Source: Bimuria novae-zelandiae CBS 107.79 | Taxonomy: Eukaryota > Ascomycota > Dothideomycetes > Pleosporales > Didymosphaeriaceae | Assembly (NCBI GenBank): GCA_010015655.1 | Contig: ML976709.1 | Span: 354,434 to 418,433 of the forward strand | Direction of reading: 5' to 3' | Length of the DNA stretch: 64,000 nt | Shown: positions 35,284 to 45,755 of the stretch, one piece after another | How the letters are laid out: the number at the start of each line of letters is the position of its first letter | Position numbering within the stretch: position 1 is the stretch's first letter | Translations under genes and position numbers: made by a program | The notes under the pieces: generated by a model | What the model was told of the DNA's origin: nothing | Database searches by the model: none | What the model saw: the letters and a program-made list of their open reading frames with translations, nothing else

Positions 35284-35935
35284 TAGGCTAGCTAGTAGCT
35301 TAAAATAAGGCTACTCTAAAAAAGGCGTGTTACTTAAGTAGCTACTAAAAATACACGCGCAAAGGAAAGGGCTAATACTAATAAAGCTACTAAGTAAAGC
35401 CTTAAGTAATAGGCCCGCAAGATATAAAGTTAACTTTAAAAAGGTATTAAAATATCTAAAATAGGTAGTAAGAATATTTTAAAGACTCCTAATAAGACTA
35501 TTAAGAAAAAATAGCCTTAGCATAAGGCTATAGATATTAATAAGGCCTTATTTATTATATCTGCCTTGTAATGAGGTAAGCGCCCCGCTTACTAAGCCAA
35601 TACTATGTGACTTCCTCACCTGCACCAAAAGGTACGCACGAGAATACTTAAGCCAAGTATTACTCGTATAGTATAATATATATAGGATATGCTAGGGTCA
35701 GCCACTAGCGCTAGTATTTGATCCTAGCCTAGCCGGAACCTCTATAAGCGAGAGAAGGCCACGTGTTCGATCGTGCCTACCTCGTTACATGCCTTAAAAG
35801 TCGCGCAGGAGCTAAATAATTAAAATACTAAGTAAATATTAATAGTTTAAGTAGCTAATAATTATTTATAGGCCTTAGAGACCTTAACTTTAAAAAATCT
35901 CGTAATAATATTAATTATAGTTGGCTTAGTAGCCT
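35284..35935 (+). pseudogene. Pogo-like transposase relic of element D, 3' part
   Basis: Continues the reading broken by gypsy III. Lys/Arg-rich tail matches element C 24575-24960. A solo LTR (35567-35789) interrupts it. Confidence 0.72.
35567..35789. repeat. Solo LTR in element D (TSD TGCCT), 223 bp
   Basis: Starts TGTAATGAGGTA and ends TACCTCGTTACA, inverse of each other with one mismatch. Flanked by TGCCT (35562-35566, 35790-35794). GC-rich against its surroundings; contains CACGTG (35760-35765) and a TATA-like run near 35685. Confidence 0.9.
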
Positions 35936-36074
35936 TATGTTACTGGCTAAGCGATTTTGATAGGGTGGTGCACTAACTGACGTGGTACACTGACTGCCAA
36001 GATACGGTACGTGCGCGTGATACGCCACCCACATTAAAACAACAAAAGTTTAACACGCGATAAATCCATCAATA

Positions 36075-38180
36075 TAGCTCCAATTAACAACGCGCTTGCA
36101 GAGCTAGTATCGCTAGAACCTAGAGAGGACTTCTTATATAGAAAAATTGCTACCAAGTATAGTGTTATATAATCTACGTTAGCCCGAAGACATCGGGGTC
36201 TAGTGCGCCCTATAGAGGTTAAGAACGCTAACTAGCAAAAACTTACCCCGCAGTAAGAGCAGGAGCCTATAAGATATATTAAAGGGCTTATAAAGAGATA
36301 TATACCTCCTACTTAAGAGATAATACGGAACTTCGCCTTTATAATAGTAAAGGAGCTAGTCAGCGAGAGCTAGGTTACTTACTTTATTAATTAATATAGT
36401 ATTTATTTTATCTTATAATAGACAGTTAGTATAGACAGTAATTGCTATAAAGGTAATTTAAAGAGTAAATATTACTTTTATTTTAACTGCCTATATAGTA
36501 AGATTAATTAATATTTAATAGATTCTTATTATATCTATAATATAGATAAAAAAGGTATCCTAATTAGTATTATTAGTAAATTAAAGAGGATATTTAGTAA
36601 ATAAATATAAGAGAAAAAGGAGGTTAGAGTATTACTTTAAAATAAAAACTATATATAAATTACGCTCCTGGCATGTATATACGCTAGTAAGTTAGCTTTA
36701 TTACTAAGTCTTATTTATAAGGCTACTAATAAGGGTATGTAATTAAGCTAGATAAAGAATATTAAGGCAGGATATTATAAAGTTCTTATTACTTTATTAT
36801 TCTTTAGCTAAATAAATAACACTATTAGACTCACCTAGCTTAAGCAAGTGTTTAATTACTGTATAAAAAAATTTAATAATTATATTAACTTTAAATCTTA
36901 AAGAGCTATAAATCTTATATTACTATAAACTTTATTAACTATTATAATTAAAATAAGATCGTTCTTGCTATTCTACCACCTTATTTAACTTATACGCTTT
37001 AGCTACTTAACGTTATAATATTTAAGCCTCTATTAATAGCCTACTTAGTAAAGCTTTTAAAATATATTTACGTAGGCTAAAGCTTAATTTTTATTATAAA
37101 TTTTTCACCCTCTATTCTAAAAGGTATATAAAGACTCTTTTAAAGAATTATTAAATTTTAGCTCTTTTAGAGTAATTGGTGTATTACTACTAAATCCTAA
37201 TATAATCTTAAATAGATTTACTAAATTTAAAGAATTAAAAGAAAGTTCTCCAGTACTGCTTAGTAATTATAACTAAAGAAAAATAAATAGACGTATATAA
37301 TTAGTAGTTAAAAATTAAAGTAGTTAAAATATAAAGAATGTAGCGGTTGTTGCTGCAAATCGAAAGTCGGAAAAACACTTATTGTATTATGTAGATCTGG
37401 CTACTCTATTTGTACATGGAATTGTGACGGTCACAAGCATGTATCAGAGGTGTCAGGGGTTCCTTGTCTGTTACACCGCAGCTGACATCTGATGAGACGA
37501 GGACGTCTCCTTTATCCAGCTCTATAAACTGTTATAAAGAAGCTTCGTTAATTGCTTTACTACTTATTTATCTAAAATAAGCTACTTAAGCATAATATAG
37601 ATAGGATTAAGTATATACTATTTATTAAGAAAAAGCGTAAAAAGAGTAAGACTTTAGATCTCTAATAGTATTAAAAATATTATAGTAGAGTAATTTTTTA
37701 ATTACTAAAGAAGGTAAGAGAGGTATGTATTTATTAATTAATTAAAAAGTAAAAGGATATAGAGTAGTAGCTTTAAAAAGTGAAGATAGTAGAGCTAAGG
37801 AAAGTAGCTAAGCTATATAATAAGAAAATTTAGTAGGAAAAGCGTGTTATATAAAAGGTAGCTAAAAAGGTAAAAGAAAAAGAGAGGACTAAAAAGGCAG
37901 CTTAGCGCGCTGTCTAGAAGTCTACCTACAATGCAGAAAACGCTCTATAATTATTTTAAAAAGGTAAGAAAAAGGCCTCATAGCTATCTCTATAGAGTAG
38001 AAAGCGTTAGAAACGTATTATTAATGCTATAGATGTTAGGGAGGTCTTAGAGGACGTATCTACTACCCTAACTAAATCTATACGCAGCCGCTACAATATT
38101 AAGCTTTTAAATAGATTTAAATAGCGTAAATTAATTATAGTTATTAATATACTACTTTACTAAAATATTTTATAATGGTA
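36075..38180 (+). pseudogene. Pogo-like transposase relic of element F
   Basis: The start region reads A-P-I-N-N-A-L-A-E-L-V-S-L-E-P-R (start codon mutated ATG to ATA). The catalytic domain has Y-N-I-D-K-K-G-I-L near 36540. Degraded LDGH-like and PLDV-like regions lie near 36900-37040. A Lys-rich tail runs from about 37560 to 38180. Interrupted by the solo LTR at 37339-37536. Stops throughout. Confidence 0.78.
37339..37536. repeat. Solo LTR in element F (TSD AAGAA), 198 bp
   Basis: Begins TGTAGCGG and ends CTGTTATA, a RIP-mutated inverse of the start (CCGCTACA). Flanked by AAGAA at 37334-37338 and 37537-37541. GC-balanced within AT-rich sequence. Confidence 0.85.
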
Positions 38181-38235
38181 TTAATTCTTAGTAGCTCTAT
38201 AGCCTTATTTTGCGTAAGCTACTTTTAATGAGGGT

Positions 38236-38303
38236 GGCGCATCACGCGAACCGGCACATCACGCGAACCGGCGCATCACGCGAACCGGCGCATCACGTGC
38301 ACG
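38236..38303 (-). repeat. Four 17-bp tandem units in the right TIR of F
   Basis: GGCGCATCA-type motif at 38236, 38253, 38270 and 38287, unit GGCGCATCACGCGAACC. The second copy has one change (GGCACATCA). Confidence 0.93.
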
Positions 38304-38312
38304 GACACGTTA

Positions 38313-38517
38313 TCACATATAGTATAAGTGAAAAATGGTTAAATTTAATCTTGATTTCTTCTCATATCAGATTAAATCATCGCTTGTGCGCGCACCTTCC
38401 CTAAACGCCGACGGGTTGCAGTTATCGCCAGGCTGCACCACCTTGAGTCCACGGATCTCGGCTAAATTACATGCATTAACCAACGATGAAGGCGCTCCAA
38501 CCTAGCCGATTTCATTA
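38313..38517. other. Unique, unRIPped spacer between elements F and G
   Basis: About 200 bp of normal composition, without TIRs or a convincing ORF. Probably a piece of the original intergenic sequence. Confidence 0.6.
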
Positions 38518-38607
38518 CTGTCGTTTTAGAAATATCGGTAAAAACCGCCAAGATGATCGCCCCGCATCCCACCCCACCAAAATTTGTATAAGGAATAATA
38601 CAACCTC
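38518..38607 (+). repeat. Left TIR of element G
   Basis: Inverse of 44470-44559 through ..CCCCACCAAAATTTGTATAA. Well conserved and unRIPped at both ends. Confidence 0.9.
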
Positions 38608-38639
38608 TTTTATTAATAACTAAGATATATATATTATAG

Positions 38640-41560
38640 GTCGTCGCCTTCTGGATAAAGTTATTTATAAAATAAGACTTTATATTAGCGCCAAAGAGGA
38701 AGTAGTAGCTATTACTAAGGCAGTAAAAGTATTTGAAAAGATAATTTATAAGCTATAGTGAAACCTAAATATATAAGGTAAGCTATACGCACTGCATACT
38801 ATTATTTTTAATTAACCTAAAGCACTCTTATCCTATAATAAATAAGTAATAAATAATACTATAGTATTTAAATTTTTTACTAATAGGTAGTTATATAAAG
38901 GCTCCTTCACTTCCTTAAAGACTATTCAACTACATATTTAGATAAAATGTAAGACTTCCTTTACAATAAATTTAACATTTAAGTCTCTATTATAACTATT
39001 CACAACGCCCTTAAGAGAGCTTCAGAGTCGCGAAAGGTAGTAAAAGCTCGTATAGTAAAAAGAAGCATACCTCTCTAAAACGTCTAAATTAGTATATAAA
39101 AGAGTTAGATAGTAGATTAGCTTGTTTTCTACACAAGTTAGTATTAAATAAAAGGACTAGGAATAGAAAATATAGCAAGTTACTTATTAGAATAGAGTAG
39201 CGCGCCTAATTAAAAGGCTAGAGAAATAAAGTATGCTGCTAGCGTTAATAGTAAATAAATATTTAAGCTACTCTATTACGCCAGAATCTATTACTGCTAA
39301 AATTTTTAAAGCCTTTATTAAACAGCAGGTGTTACTATACTATTTACTATATTTAGAGTCGCGATCTATTCTTATCCTTAATAACATATCTATCTATAAA
39401 TTAAAGTAGCTTTATAAGCTATGTGTGGCGCACAGTCACAACGATCAAGGAGCTCGAAATCAAAGTCTATTAAGGAGAGGAAGCTCTATAATAACTAGCT
39501 ATTTATAAGTTTAAAAGATCGCGTGCTTAGCTACTTAGCTATTTAGCTTAACCTTAACTAGTATAAAAAGCTTTAGTAAGGTGCCTTTTATAATACACCC
39601 CCTAGCTTATAAAGCGTAGTTGGATAAGCTAAATAATAATTTAAAATATAAAAGGTAGTAAATTTACGCATAGAGCTTAAAAAGCGTCTAGCTTAAATTT
39701 TTAGCTTGCTAGGTAATTAGTCTAAGTAGCTAGTTTATATATAGTTCTAAGAGAATGGTAAAAAGAAAAAAAAGTAGTATACTTCTATTATAAAGCTTTA
39801 ATAAATATTTAAAAGTAACTATTTACTTATAGTATAATCCGCACGAGTACCTGTATAAAAAAGTAAAAAAATAAAAGAAAAGTAGCGTACTTCTACTATA
39901 AAGCTTTAATAAATGTTTAAGGGTAATTATTTACTTATAACGTAACCCGTGCGAGTACCTATATAAATAAATAAGAAAATAGGTGGCTATAAAATTATAA
40001 TATTTAGCTAGTAAAGGCTTACTTGCCTATAGACTTACTATAATCTATATATTAATATTTTTTAAAAAGACCAGAGGAGGGTCTACTACCTACCCCTTAT
40101 ATTTAAGCTTAGTTAATAATACTTTTTACTAATTTTTTTAAATTTAGTTTTTAAGTTTACTAATCTCTTACTTATAAGCTTATTATAAAGCTTATAAGAT
40201 ACTTCTCCCTAAGCGCGTACTAAAGGCGGTTACAATCTATAAGCTTTTATTAATACTAGCTATTTACTCTATATAGGTACTTATAGCTTGTATTAGGAGT
40301 GCGCCCTCTAAGCGTAGCGTATATGCCTGCGTGCTTAGTTATTTAGCCGAGCTACGCGAGCCAGCGAGCGTATCCTTTTAGAGATAGAGTTGCTACTGCG
40401 CCTGATCGCGATAGGTTATTAAGCTCTCTCTAAGCCCACTTATAGTTATATCGTGATACTAAGCGTAGGAAATCCTTTATTAGCAGCGTACCCTTTATCT
40501 CTAGGAGATTTAGGAGTATAGCGTTAGCGTGTGCGCGGTTCCATTTAGATAGCTATTTAGTTATGTCTGTTGTTCTGCTGCTCTGTGGGCGTAGGGTGAC
40601 CTCTTTATATATATGTTATACCTGCTCCTTCTAATTATTATTACTTAGATAAAGATTATTTTTAAGTTCTTTAATTAGTGCCTATAGTATCTACTACTTA
40701 CTTAATTATAATATTATAAGCTTTAGTTTTTATAAATTAATTATAATATAGACCTAGTTTTAAAGTGCCTAAAACTTTATTATAAGCTAACTATAAATAG
40801 TAAACTTTAGCTTATAGCGCTTAAGCTATTATATATAGGGCTTACCTTTAATATTTATATTTAGTAGCTCTAGAGCCTAGTCGTGTATATTTATCTACTT
40901 AGAAGCCTTAAGATTAATATAACTTTATATCTCTTAAGCTTTTACGTAGTACTTAAGCTATGCGTACTAAGGTAAAAATAAGTTATAATTTATAAATTAG
41001 TTACTTACTAGAAGCTTTATAGTAGTTATTATATATTTTAGCTTTATTATAGGTTATAAGCATCGAGACGTAAGCGTAAGGATAATAAAAAATAAAAAAT
41101 AGTTTACTACTATAATTATTAACTAGTATAGAGTAAGTATATTATAAAGCGTTATAAAAGTACTAGGCTTATAATTATAGCGCATAGTTATAACGATTAA
41201 AAAGCTTAAAAATAAAGTTTATTAAAGAGAGGAAGCTCTATAATAACTAACTATTTATAGATTTAGGGGATCGCGTGCTTGGCTACTTAGCTACTTGGCT
41301 TAACCCTAGCTAGCGCAGAAAACTCTAGCAAGGTGCCTTTTGCAACACTATGCAAATAGCATAAAGTTCTACTTAAATCTTTACCATCCTACTTATTAGA
41401 TTTTAATCTAATAGCGGCGACGTTTAATAATATTAAGGCTTAGATTAAAAGAAATCGCTATCTTGTTAAAGACTTTAAGATCTTTAAGACATTTCTATAT
41501 TTTATAATTGGTTAGGCCTATAGCACGTATGCAGGGCAGCACTTTAAAAAGGTAAAATAT
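38640..41560 (+). pseudogene. DDE_3-type transposase relic of element G, split by an LTR element
   Basis: 5' part: I-T-A-K-I-F-K-A-F-I-K-Q-Q-V-L near 39295, then S-I-L-I-L-N-N-I-S-I-Y-K-L-K near 39370 (family SVLVLDNASIHKS). The frame breaks at 39423 with the LTR element and resumes at 41353: V-L-L-K-S-L-P-S-Y-L-L-D-F-N-L-I-A, then N-N-I-K-A-I-K-R-like text, matching PPYSPDFNPIE and the following helix. RIP stops are present. Same family as the transposase of X. Confidence 0.8.
39424..41347 (+). mobile_element. Short LTR retrotransposon in element G (172-bp LTRs, TSD CTATG)
   Basis: LTRs at 39424-39595 and 41176-41347, both 172 bp, differing by C/T and G/A changes; the first starts TGTGGCGCACAG, the second ends GCAACA. 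Flanked by CTATG (39419-39423, 41348-41352). The interior of 1580 bp is RIPped, with a more GC-rich part at about 40270-40620. I see no pol motif and the interior is far too short for gag-pol, so it is probably non-autonomous. Orientation is uncertain. Confidence 0.88.
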
Positions 41561-42081
41561 ATTATTAATTAATATACTTATCTCTACACTCTTAACTACT
41601 TAAAGCTAAAAATTTTACTCCTTATTCGTGCAGGCGCCCTAATTTTAAAGCTATATATCTCTTATATATTAATTATTATGTCCTTATTAGGCCTCCTTAC
41701 CTTAAGTATATTTATAGTCTATTAATCCTTTATTAGATTCTCCTAAATAGGCTCTAAGATGGCCTTCTACTACTCGCTACTAAATCCTAGCTAGCTAGCT
41801 ATCTAGTTAAAGAACTAACTAAGAAGCTTAACTAGATCTATCTCAAATTAAAGTAGGGTAGAATTATAAGGTAGATCGCTTAAGTAAGGTAGAGAATATC
41901 CAAGAGGCTAGTTTATCTACCTAAGCTAAGTTATAAGTAGACTTAAAACTAAATTATTAATTATTAATAGGCTAGCATCTTCTTTTACTAGCGCTTACTC
42001 TTTATAGCTTTTTTAATCTCTCGTCTTTCAGTTTACTAAGTTAATAGTAATATTCTGCGAAGGCTAGTTAATACTATACTA

Positions 42082-43420
42082 TGCCAAAAGTATTGTCGCG
42101 CTAGGCGCACGAGCCACCATAATAATACGAAGCTTTAGATACACGCGCTCTTTAACACTACATTACTCTATTAAAATAAGGTCTTTTAGTATAGAAATTT
42201 TAGGTAATTAACGCGTAAGGGGTAAATTAATATAATAGTAGCGTAATTATATTTTAGCCTAAGTAGAGACTAGTATAAAAATAGGTAAAATTATAAAGTA
42301 GCTTAACACGATGTAGCGCACGGTGCAGTATATAATTAAATAATAAAAGACCTATAGTAACGTTTTAAAGCCTTATATAGGCTACCTACCTATTTTAACT
42401 AGGAGAGACCGTCGAAAATTTACTTATATTATTAAAAAATACCTAAAAATTAAGTTCTATAAGCTTATATATAAAGCTAGATTTTAATTATTTAATAAAG
42501 CTTTACCTAGCGTCTTAAGGCGTATAGTAGCTTAAGTTTTAGTTAAAAAAAGTTTCTGTAAGTTTAAAGTAAAATAAAAACAAAAAATTAATATTACTAT
42601 AATAAGAGAGCGTTTTAAGTTTGCCTAAAATTAGTATAAATTTAATTAGTAAAGGACTAATTTAAAGTTTAATAATAAACGTTTTATCGCCTAAGGCTCT
42701 AATTATATAAATTAATAGGTATGGCGCCTACCTTCGGAGAAATAGGTATATAGCAAGATAGAGGAGGTCTCTACAGTCAGGCAACCCGCGCGTATGGTTT
42801 GGGCCGCCGTATGGATGATACTAGGGGCTCGAGTTGGGCGTAGTCCTCTGGTAATCATGACCCGCGATATATTATCACGACGCCATGGGTATTTGGCTTG
42901 GAGCTATACTAAAGCACTCGAGGAAGGTCTCTTGCCTTATTATAGAGCTGGCTAGCGGTTTATGTAGGATAATGCACCTATCTACACTGCTTATTACTTA
43001 AGAAACTAGCTTATGGATTATAGCGTGTGGATTATAGATTTCCTAGCGTACTCACTAGATCTTAACCCTATAAAACACCTATAGTAGGCACTTAAAAAGA
43101 AGCTCTATAAGCTCTATCCTAAATTTAACTATATTGGGATATCTAAAGTTAAATAAGAGTAGTTTAAAGATAGTTTGCGTAAGGCGTAGATAGCTATACT
43201 TAACACTTTAATTAAGAAGATTATTATTATAATACTATCTTACCTTGCTATCGTATAATAAGTAAGGGACTATGAAATGAAATATTATGTATAATATAAT
43301 TAATTTTTATTCCTTAGTATCTAATTTAGACGTGGTCTTATAAAGTTATAGTGTCTTAAAAGTTGCTTTAAAAGTTGTATTAATAGTCTAAGCGCCTAGC
43401 GCGACAATACTTTTATCACC
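42082..43420 (+). mobile_element. Element H: Tc1-like transposon nested in element G, 1.34 kb
   Basis: Inverted ends share AAAAGTATTGTCGCGCTAGG (left about 42087, right ending about 43416), close to Tc1-type tips with CAAAAGTATTG. TA at 42080-42081 and 43421-43422. The left tip lacks two bases relative to the right. Confidence 0.85.
42110..43262 (+). pseudogene. Tc1-type (DD34-35D/E) transposase relic of element H
   Basis: The middle (about 42715-42960) is unRIPped and reads V-R-Q-P-A-R-M-V-W-A-A-V-W, then L-A-W-S-Y-T-K-A-L-E-E-G-L-L-P. Next come D-N-A-P-I-Y-T-A near 42970 and D-F-L-A-Y-S-L-D-L-N-P-I-K-H near 43040, the Tc1 pattern (DNAPIHTA .. PPYSPDLNPIEN). A-L-K-K-K-L-Y follows. RIP stops elsewhere. 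Confidence 0.85.
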
Positions 43421-43422
43421 TA

Positions 43423-44469
43423 ATTATAGTAGACTTACCCTTAAAAAGTTTCTTATTTTACTACTAAAAATTCTTCGCGCTAACGGGATAGTAATAAATA
43501 GCTTAATTAAGAAAGTTAGGTAACTTCTTATTCTACAAATACGTCTTACCTTTATTATAGTAGTAATCGTTAGTATAAAATTACTAATTAGCGATCGCTA
43601 GTATTCTATTACTAAAGACCTCTTCGGTGGCAAGCACTTTAGGCAAATTAGCGAGTTAAGCTTATATAGCTATTCTTCTGCCTTCCGATTTGTCACTACT
43701 ACGCTAACTTAGAGTAGTAGTAAAAGCTATAATCTCTACCTCCTTCTCTTTAACTAGATATAACGTAAAATTTAAAGATAGCTACTTTAAAGGCTATCGC
43801 TAATACTACTCTTTAATAAAATTTAAAGCTTAGTTTAAATTATTACGAGCATAAATTTTTAAGAATAGTAATTAGCAATCCACGCCTTCTTATAAAAAGT
43901 AATAGCTTAAAACTAGCTAATAGTAAACTTTCTTAGTAGTAATTTTAATAAGATATAATCTCTCTAAGCCTTTAGCTAAAATAGGAATAGATTATTAGTA
44001 TTAAATATAATTGATTTTATACTAAGTAGAGTCTCCTTCCTGCTAGTAGCAATAGCTTTCTAAATACTTATAAAGGGTGCTAGCGGCAGCGTAGTACTAC
44101 TAGTATTCTTATTCTTAACTTTCTTTTCGATATCTTTATCTTCTTCTTCGACAAGAACAGGCTCCGCATATTAGGCTAATAGAAGTAAAGGTAGCGATAC
44201 TAGCTTCTCCTTAGTCTTCCTTAACTTCTTCGTCTTAGTCCTCTTAGTCTTCTTAGAAGGCTATAGAGTGGCAGGTATTAATAGTAATTAGGCGAACTTC
44301 CATCTAGTAGGTTTAGAAAGAGGCGATAAGCGAGTTAGCAACTACTGGCGCTAAAGAGCTATAGGTAGCTACATAAAGGGGTCTGTATAATTATACTAAT
44401 CAGGCAACGCTCTAGCTTTAAATTTTAGGTACTTGCAATTTACTTCTTATTTATTACGTGTAGTTAGAA
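43423..44469 (-). other. 3' part of element G: minus-strand coding relic, unrecognised
   Basis: Together with 41561-42080 this makes about 1.5 kb of G beyond its transposase. The minus strand reads a stretch rich in Asp/Glu/Lys near 44200-44280 (E-D-Q-E-D-Q-D-E-E-V-K type). No domain identified. X has a comparable acidic minus-strand segment at 15850-15920. Confidence 0.35.
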
Positions 44470-44559
44470 GAGTTTGCACCATTCCTTATACAAATTTTGG
44501 CGGGGTGGAATGCGGGGCGATCTTCTTGGCGGTTTTTACCGATAATTCTGAAACGACGG
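44470..44559 (-). repeat. Right TIR of element G
   Basis: Inverse of the left TIR with few differences. The first annotated downstream gene starts 417 bp further on. Confidence 0.9.
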
Positions 44560-44561
44560 TA

Positions 44562-44976
44562 ACTGAATACAGCGAGGGCGAGCGTCGGCTATCTAACTTT
44601 GAACATAAACGTTTACAATTTCCTGCATCTTGATTAGAGCCTACATACCTCATCTCGATTATATTGGCGGTACATCGAAATGTAGGATGCGTTGCCTTTT
44701 GTCCTTTGATAACGTCGAGTGCGATGCGCTACGAGTCCAATGCCCATGCCCTGGCCGCCTCCGTTCGCTTGCTGCTTACATGTGGCTGGCGCACGCCGCA
44801 CGTCTCTGCGCGGTCGCTCTTGATCTTCTCGAGCTTCCTAGAGTTCACTCAGAGTTACTTTCTACTGCGTCATCGAATCACCATTTCTGAACTTGTGCCT
44901 TTTCTTTTTCACCTCCAGAAGGGTCCACGGGCAGGAGGTACTTCATTCTCGTGCGCCAATAGTCATCTGGGCAGCC
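44562..44976. other. 5' flank of the DUF4267-like gene
   Basis: Normal-composition sequence between transposon G and the gene's ATG. Overlapping ORFs in several frames do not look like genes. A pyrimidine-rich run lies at about 44895-44925. No clear TATA box. Confidence 0.4.
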
Positions 44977-45372
44977 ATGCTCGAACACTTCGCTCTGAGG
45001 CACATTCCACCTCTACTGCTCGCTAGCATCTGGACGGTCGGCGGAACCATGTCCTGGACTCATGGGCCTGAACAGGCGATTCTGACCTACGGGCTCTCCG
45101 AGAAGATCGCGTCCTCGAAAGCTGCCTGGCCACTCATCAAGATTGAAGGCTCGCGCGTTACCACTATCGGTCTGGCTATCTGGGGCATATACTTGGGCGG
45201 GCATCAGGAGGCCATGGATACGCTGCTCGCCTGCGTTGGATGGATGGCGGTGGTCGATGGCTTGGTGTGCGCGAAAGACGGAGCCCCCGGCTCTGCGAAG
45301 ATGCGCGCGACGTACCAGAGTGTGGTCGCGCTCTGGGGTCTACTGGGCATGACCTCTGGAAAGTACTTCTAG
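44977..45372 (+). CDS. DUF4267-like small integral membrane protein, 131 aa
   Basis: Single-exon gene encoding a hydrophobic protein with about four membrane spans: roughly residues 8-25 (P-P-L-L-L-A-S-I-W-T), 58-74 (I-G-L-A-I-W-G-I-Y-L-G-G), 79-98 (L-L-A-C-V-G-W-M-A-V-V-D-G) and 112-126 (V-V-A-L-W-G-L-L-G-M). This pattern and length match the fungal DUF4267 family of unknown function. The ATG at 44977 (GCAGCCATGC) is chosen for its good context and because the family starts just before the first span; the frame is open further upstream but has no other ATG there. The stop is at 45370-45372. The next gene is convergent, 383 bp away. The family assignment is from memory of its pattern. Confidence 0.78.
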   Translation: MLEHFALRHIPPLLLASIWTVGGTMSWTHGPEQAILTYGLSEKIASSKAAWPLIKIEGSRVTTIGLAIWGIYLGGHQEAMDTLLACVGWMAVVDGLVCAKDGAPGSAKMRATYQSVVALWGLLGMTSGKYF

Positions 45373-45755
45373 ATCGATGTGGGCCCTGGGGGTTAGAGTC
45401 GCGGGGTCAAGGGGACCGGGAACAGGAAGGCGGGCCGCAGTGTCTTTGAGCAGCGAGATGATTCGATCAAGTCACGAGGAGAAAACGGTACGGATTTGGG
45501 GGTGACACCAGCGGAGAACGGGAAACTTGCGATGCTATAAAACCTAGGTAATGGAAACGTTGTATGTGTGGCTAGCGGTGGAAACAATGGTTGACGCCAC
45601 AATTGGCCTCGAGGAGTGGTGGTACACCTTGATCTAGTACCTGTCCTAAAAGGAGTCAATATCCAATGCACCGCGTGCTTGACAGACAGAATCGCACTTA
45701 TTCTATCCGGAAAATCCGTGCCACAACTGATGGACCCGTGCTACAATCCGATGCA
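45373..45755. other. Convergent intergenic region
   Basis: Holds the 3' flanks of the DUF4267-like gene and the minus-strand small protein gene. ORFs here have no recognisable content. Confidence 0.5.

Larger units (their letters stand above)
25050..36007 (+). mobile_element. Element D: pogo-like DNA transposon split by gypsy III and a solo LTR
   Basis: TIRs begin CCATATCTTGGCAGT (left) and CCGTATCTTGGCAGT (inverse of right), with TA at 25048-25049 and 36008-36009. After subtracting gypsy III (8596+5) and the solo LTR (223+5), 2129 bp remain, almost the same as element C. Sequence across the gypsy III site (..AAGCCTAT / TAGGCTAGCTAG..) matches C at about 24575. Confidence 0.92.
36010..38310 (+). 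mobile_element. Element F: pogo-like DNA transposon with unequal TIRs and a solo LTR
   Basis: TA at 36008-36009 (shared with D) and 38311-38312. The left end has one CGCGTGATACGCCACCC; the right end, inverted, has four 17-bp-spaced copies of the same motif ahead of the matching ACCC..ATTAAAA. Length 2301 bp, or 2098 bp without the solo LTR. Transposase on the plus strand. Confidence 0.87.
38518..44559 (+). mobile_element. Element G: Tc1/IS630-type (DDE_3) transposon with two nested elements
   Basis: Inverted repeats of about 90 bp. Tips read CTGTCGTTTTAGAAATATCG (left) and CCGTCGTTTCAGAATTATCG (inverse of right), then GGTAAAAACCGCCAAGA. TA at 38516-38517 and 44560-44561. Length 6042 bp; about 2772 bp without the 172-bp-LTR element and H. 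Same transposase type as X. Confidence 0.9.

Noticed and set aside
35755..35775. Pol III B-box-like GTTCGATC suggesting a SINE or tRNA
   Set aside because: The unit has TG..CA ends with a 5-bp TSD, no matching A box and no tRNA fold visible; solo LTR fits better.
38236..38303. Evenly spaced 17-bp repeats resembling a CRISPR array
   Set aside because: Units are contiguous without unique spacers and lie in a transposon TIR of a eukaryote.
44430..45026. Overlapping ORFs upstream of the DUF4267-like gene
   Set aside because: Several frames open at once, partly inside the TIR of element G; none has recognisable content.
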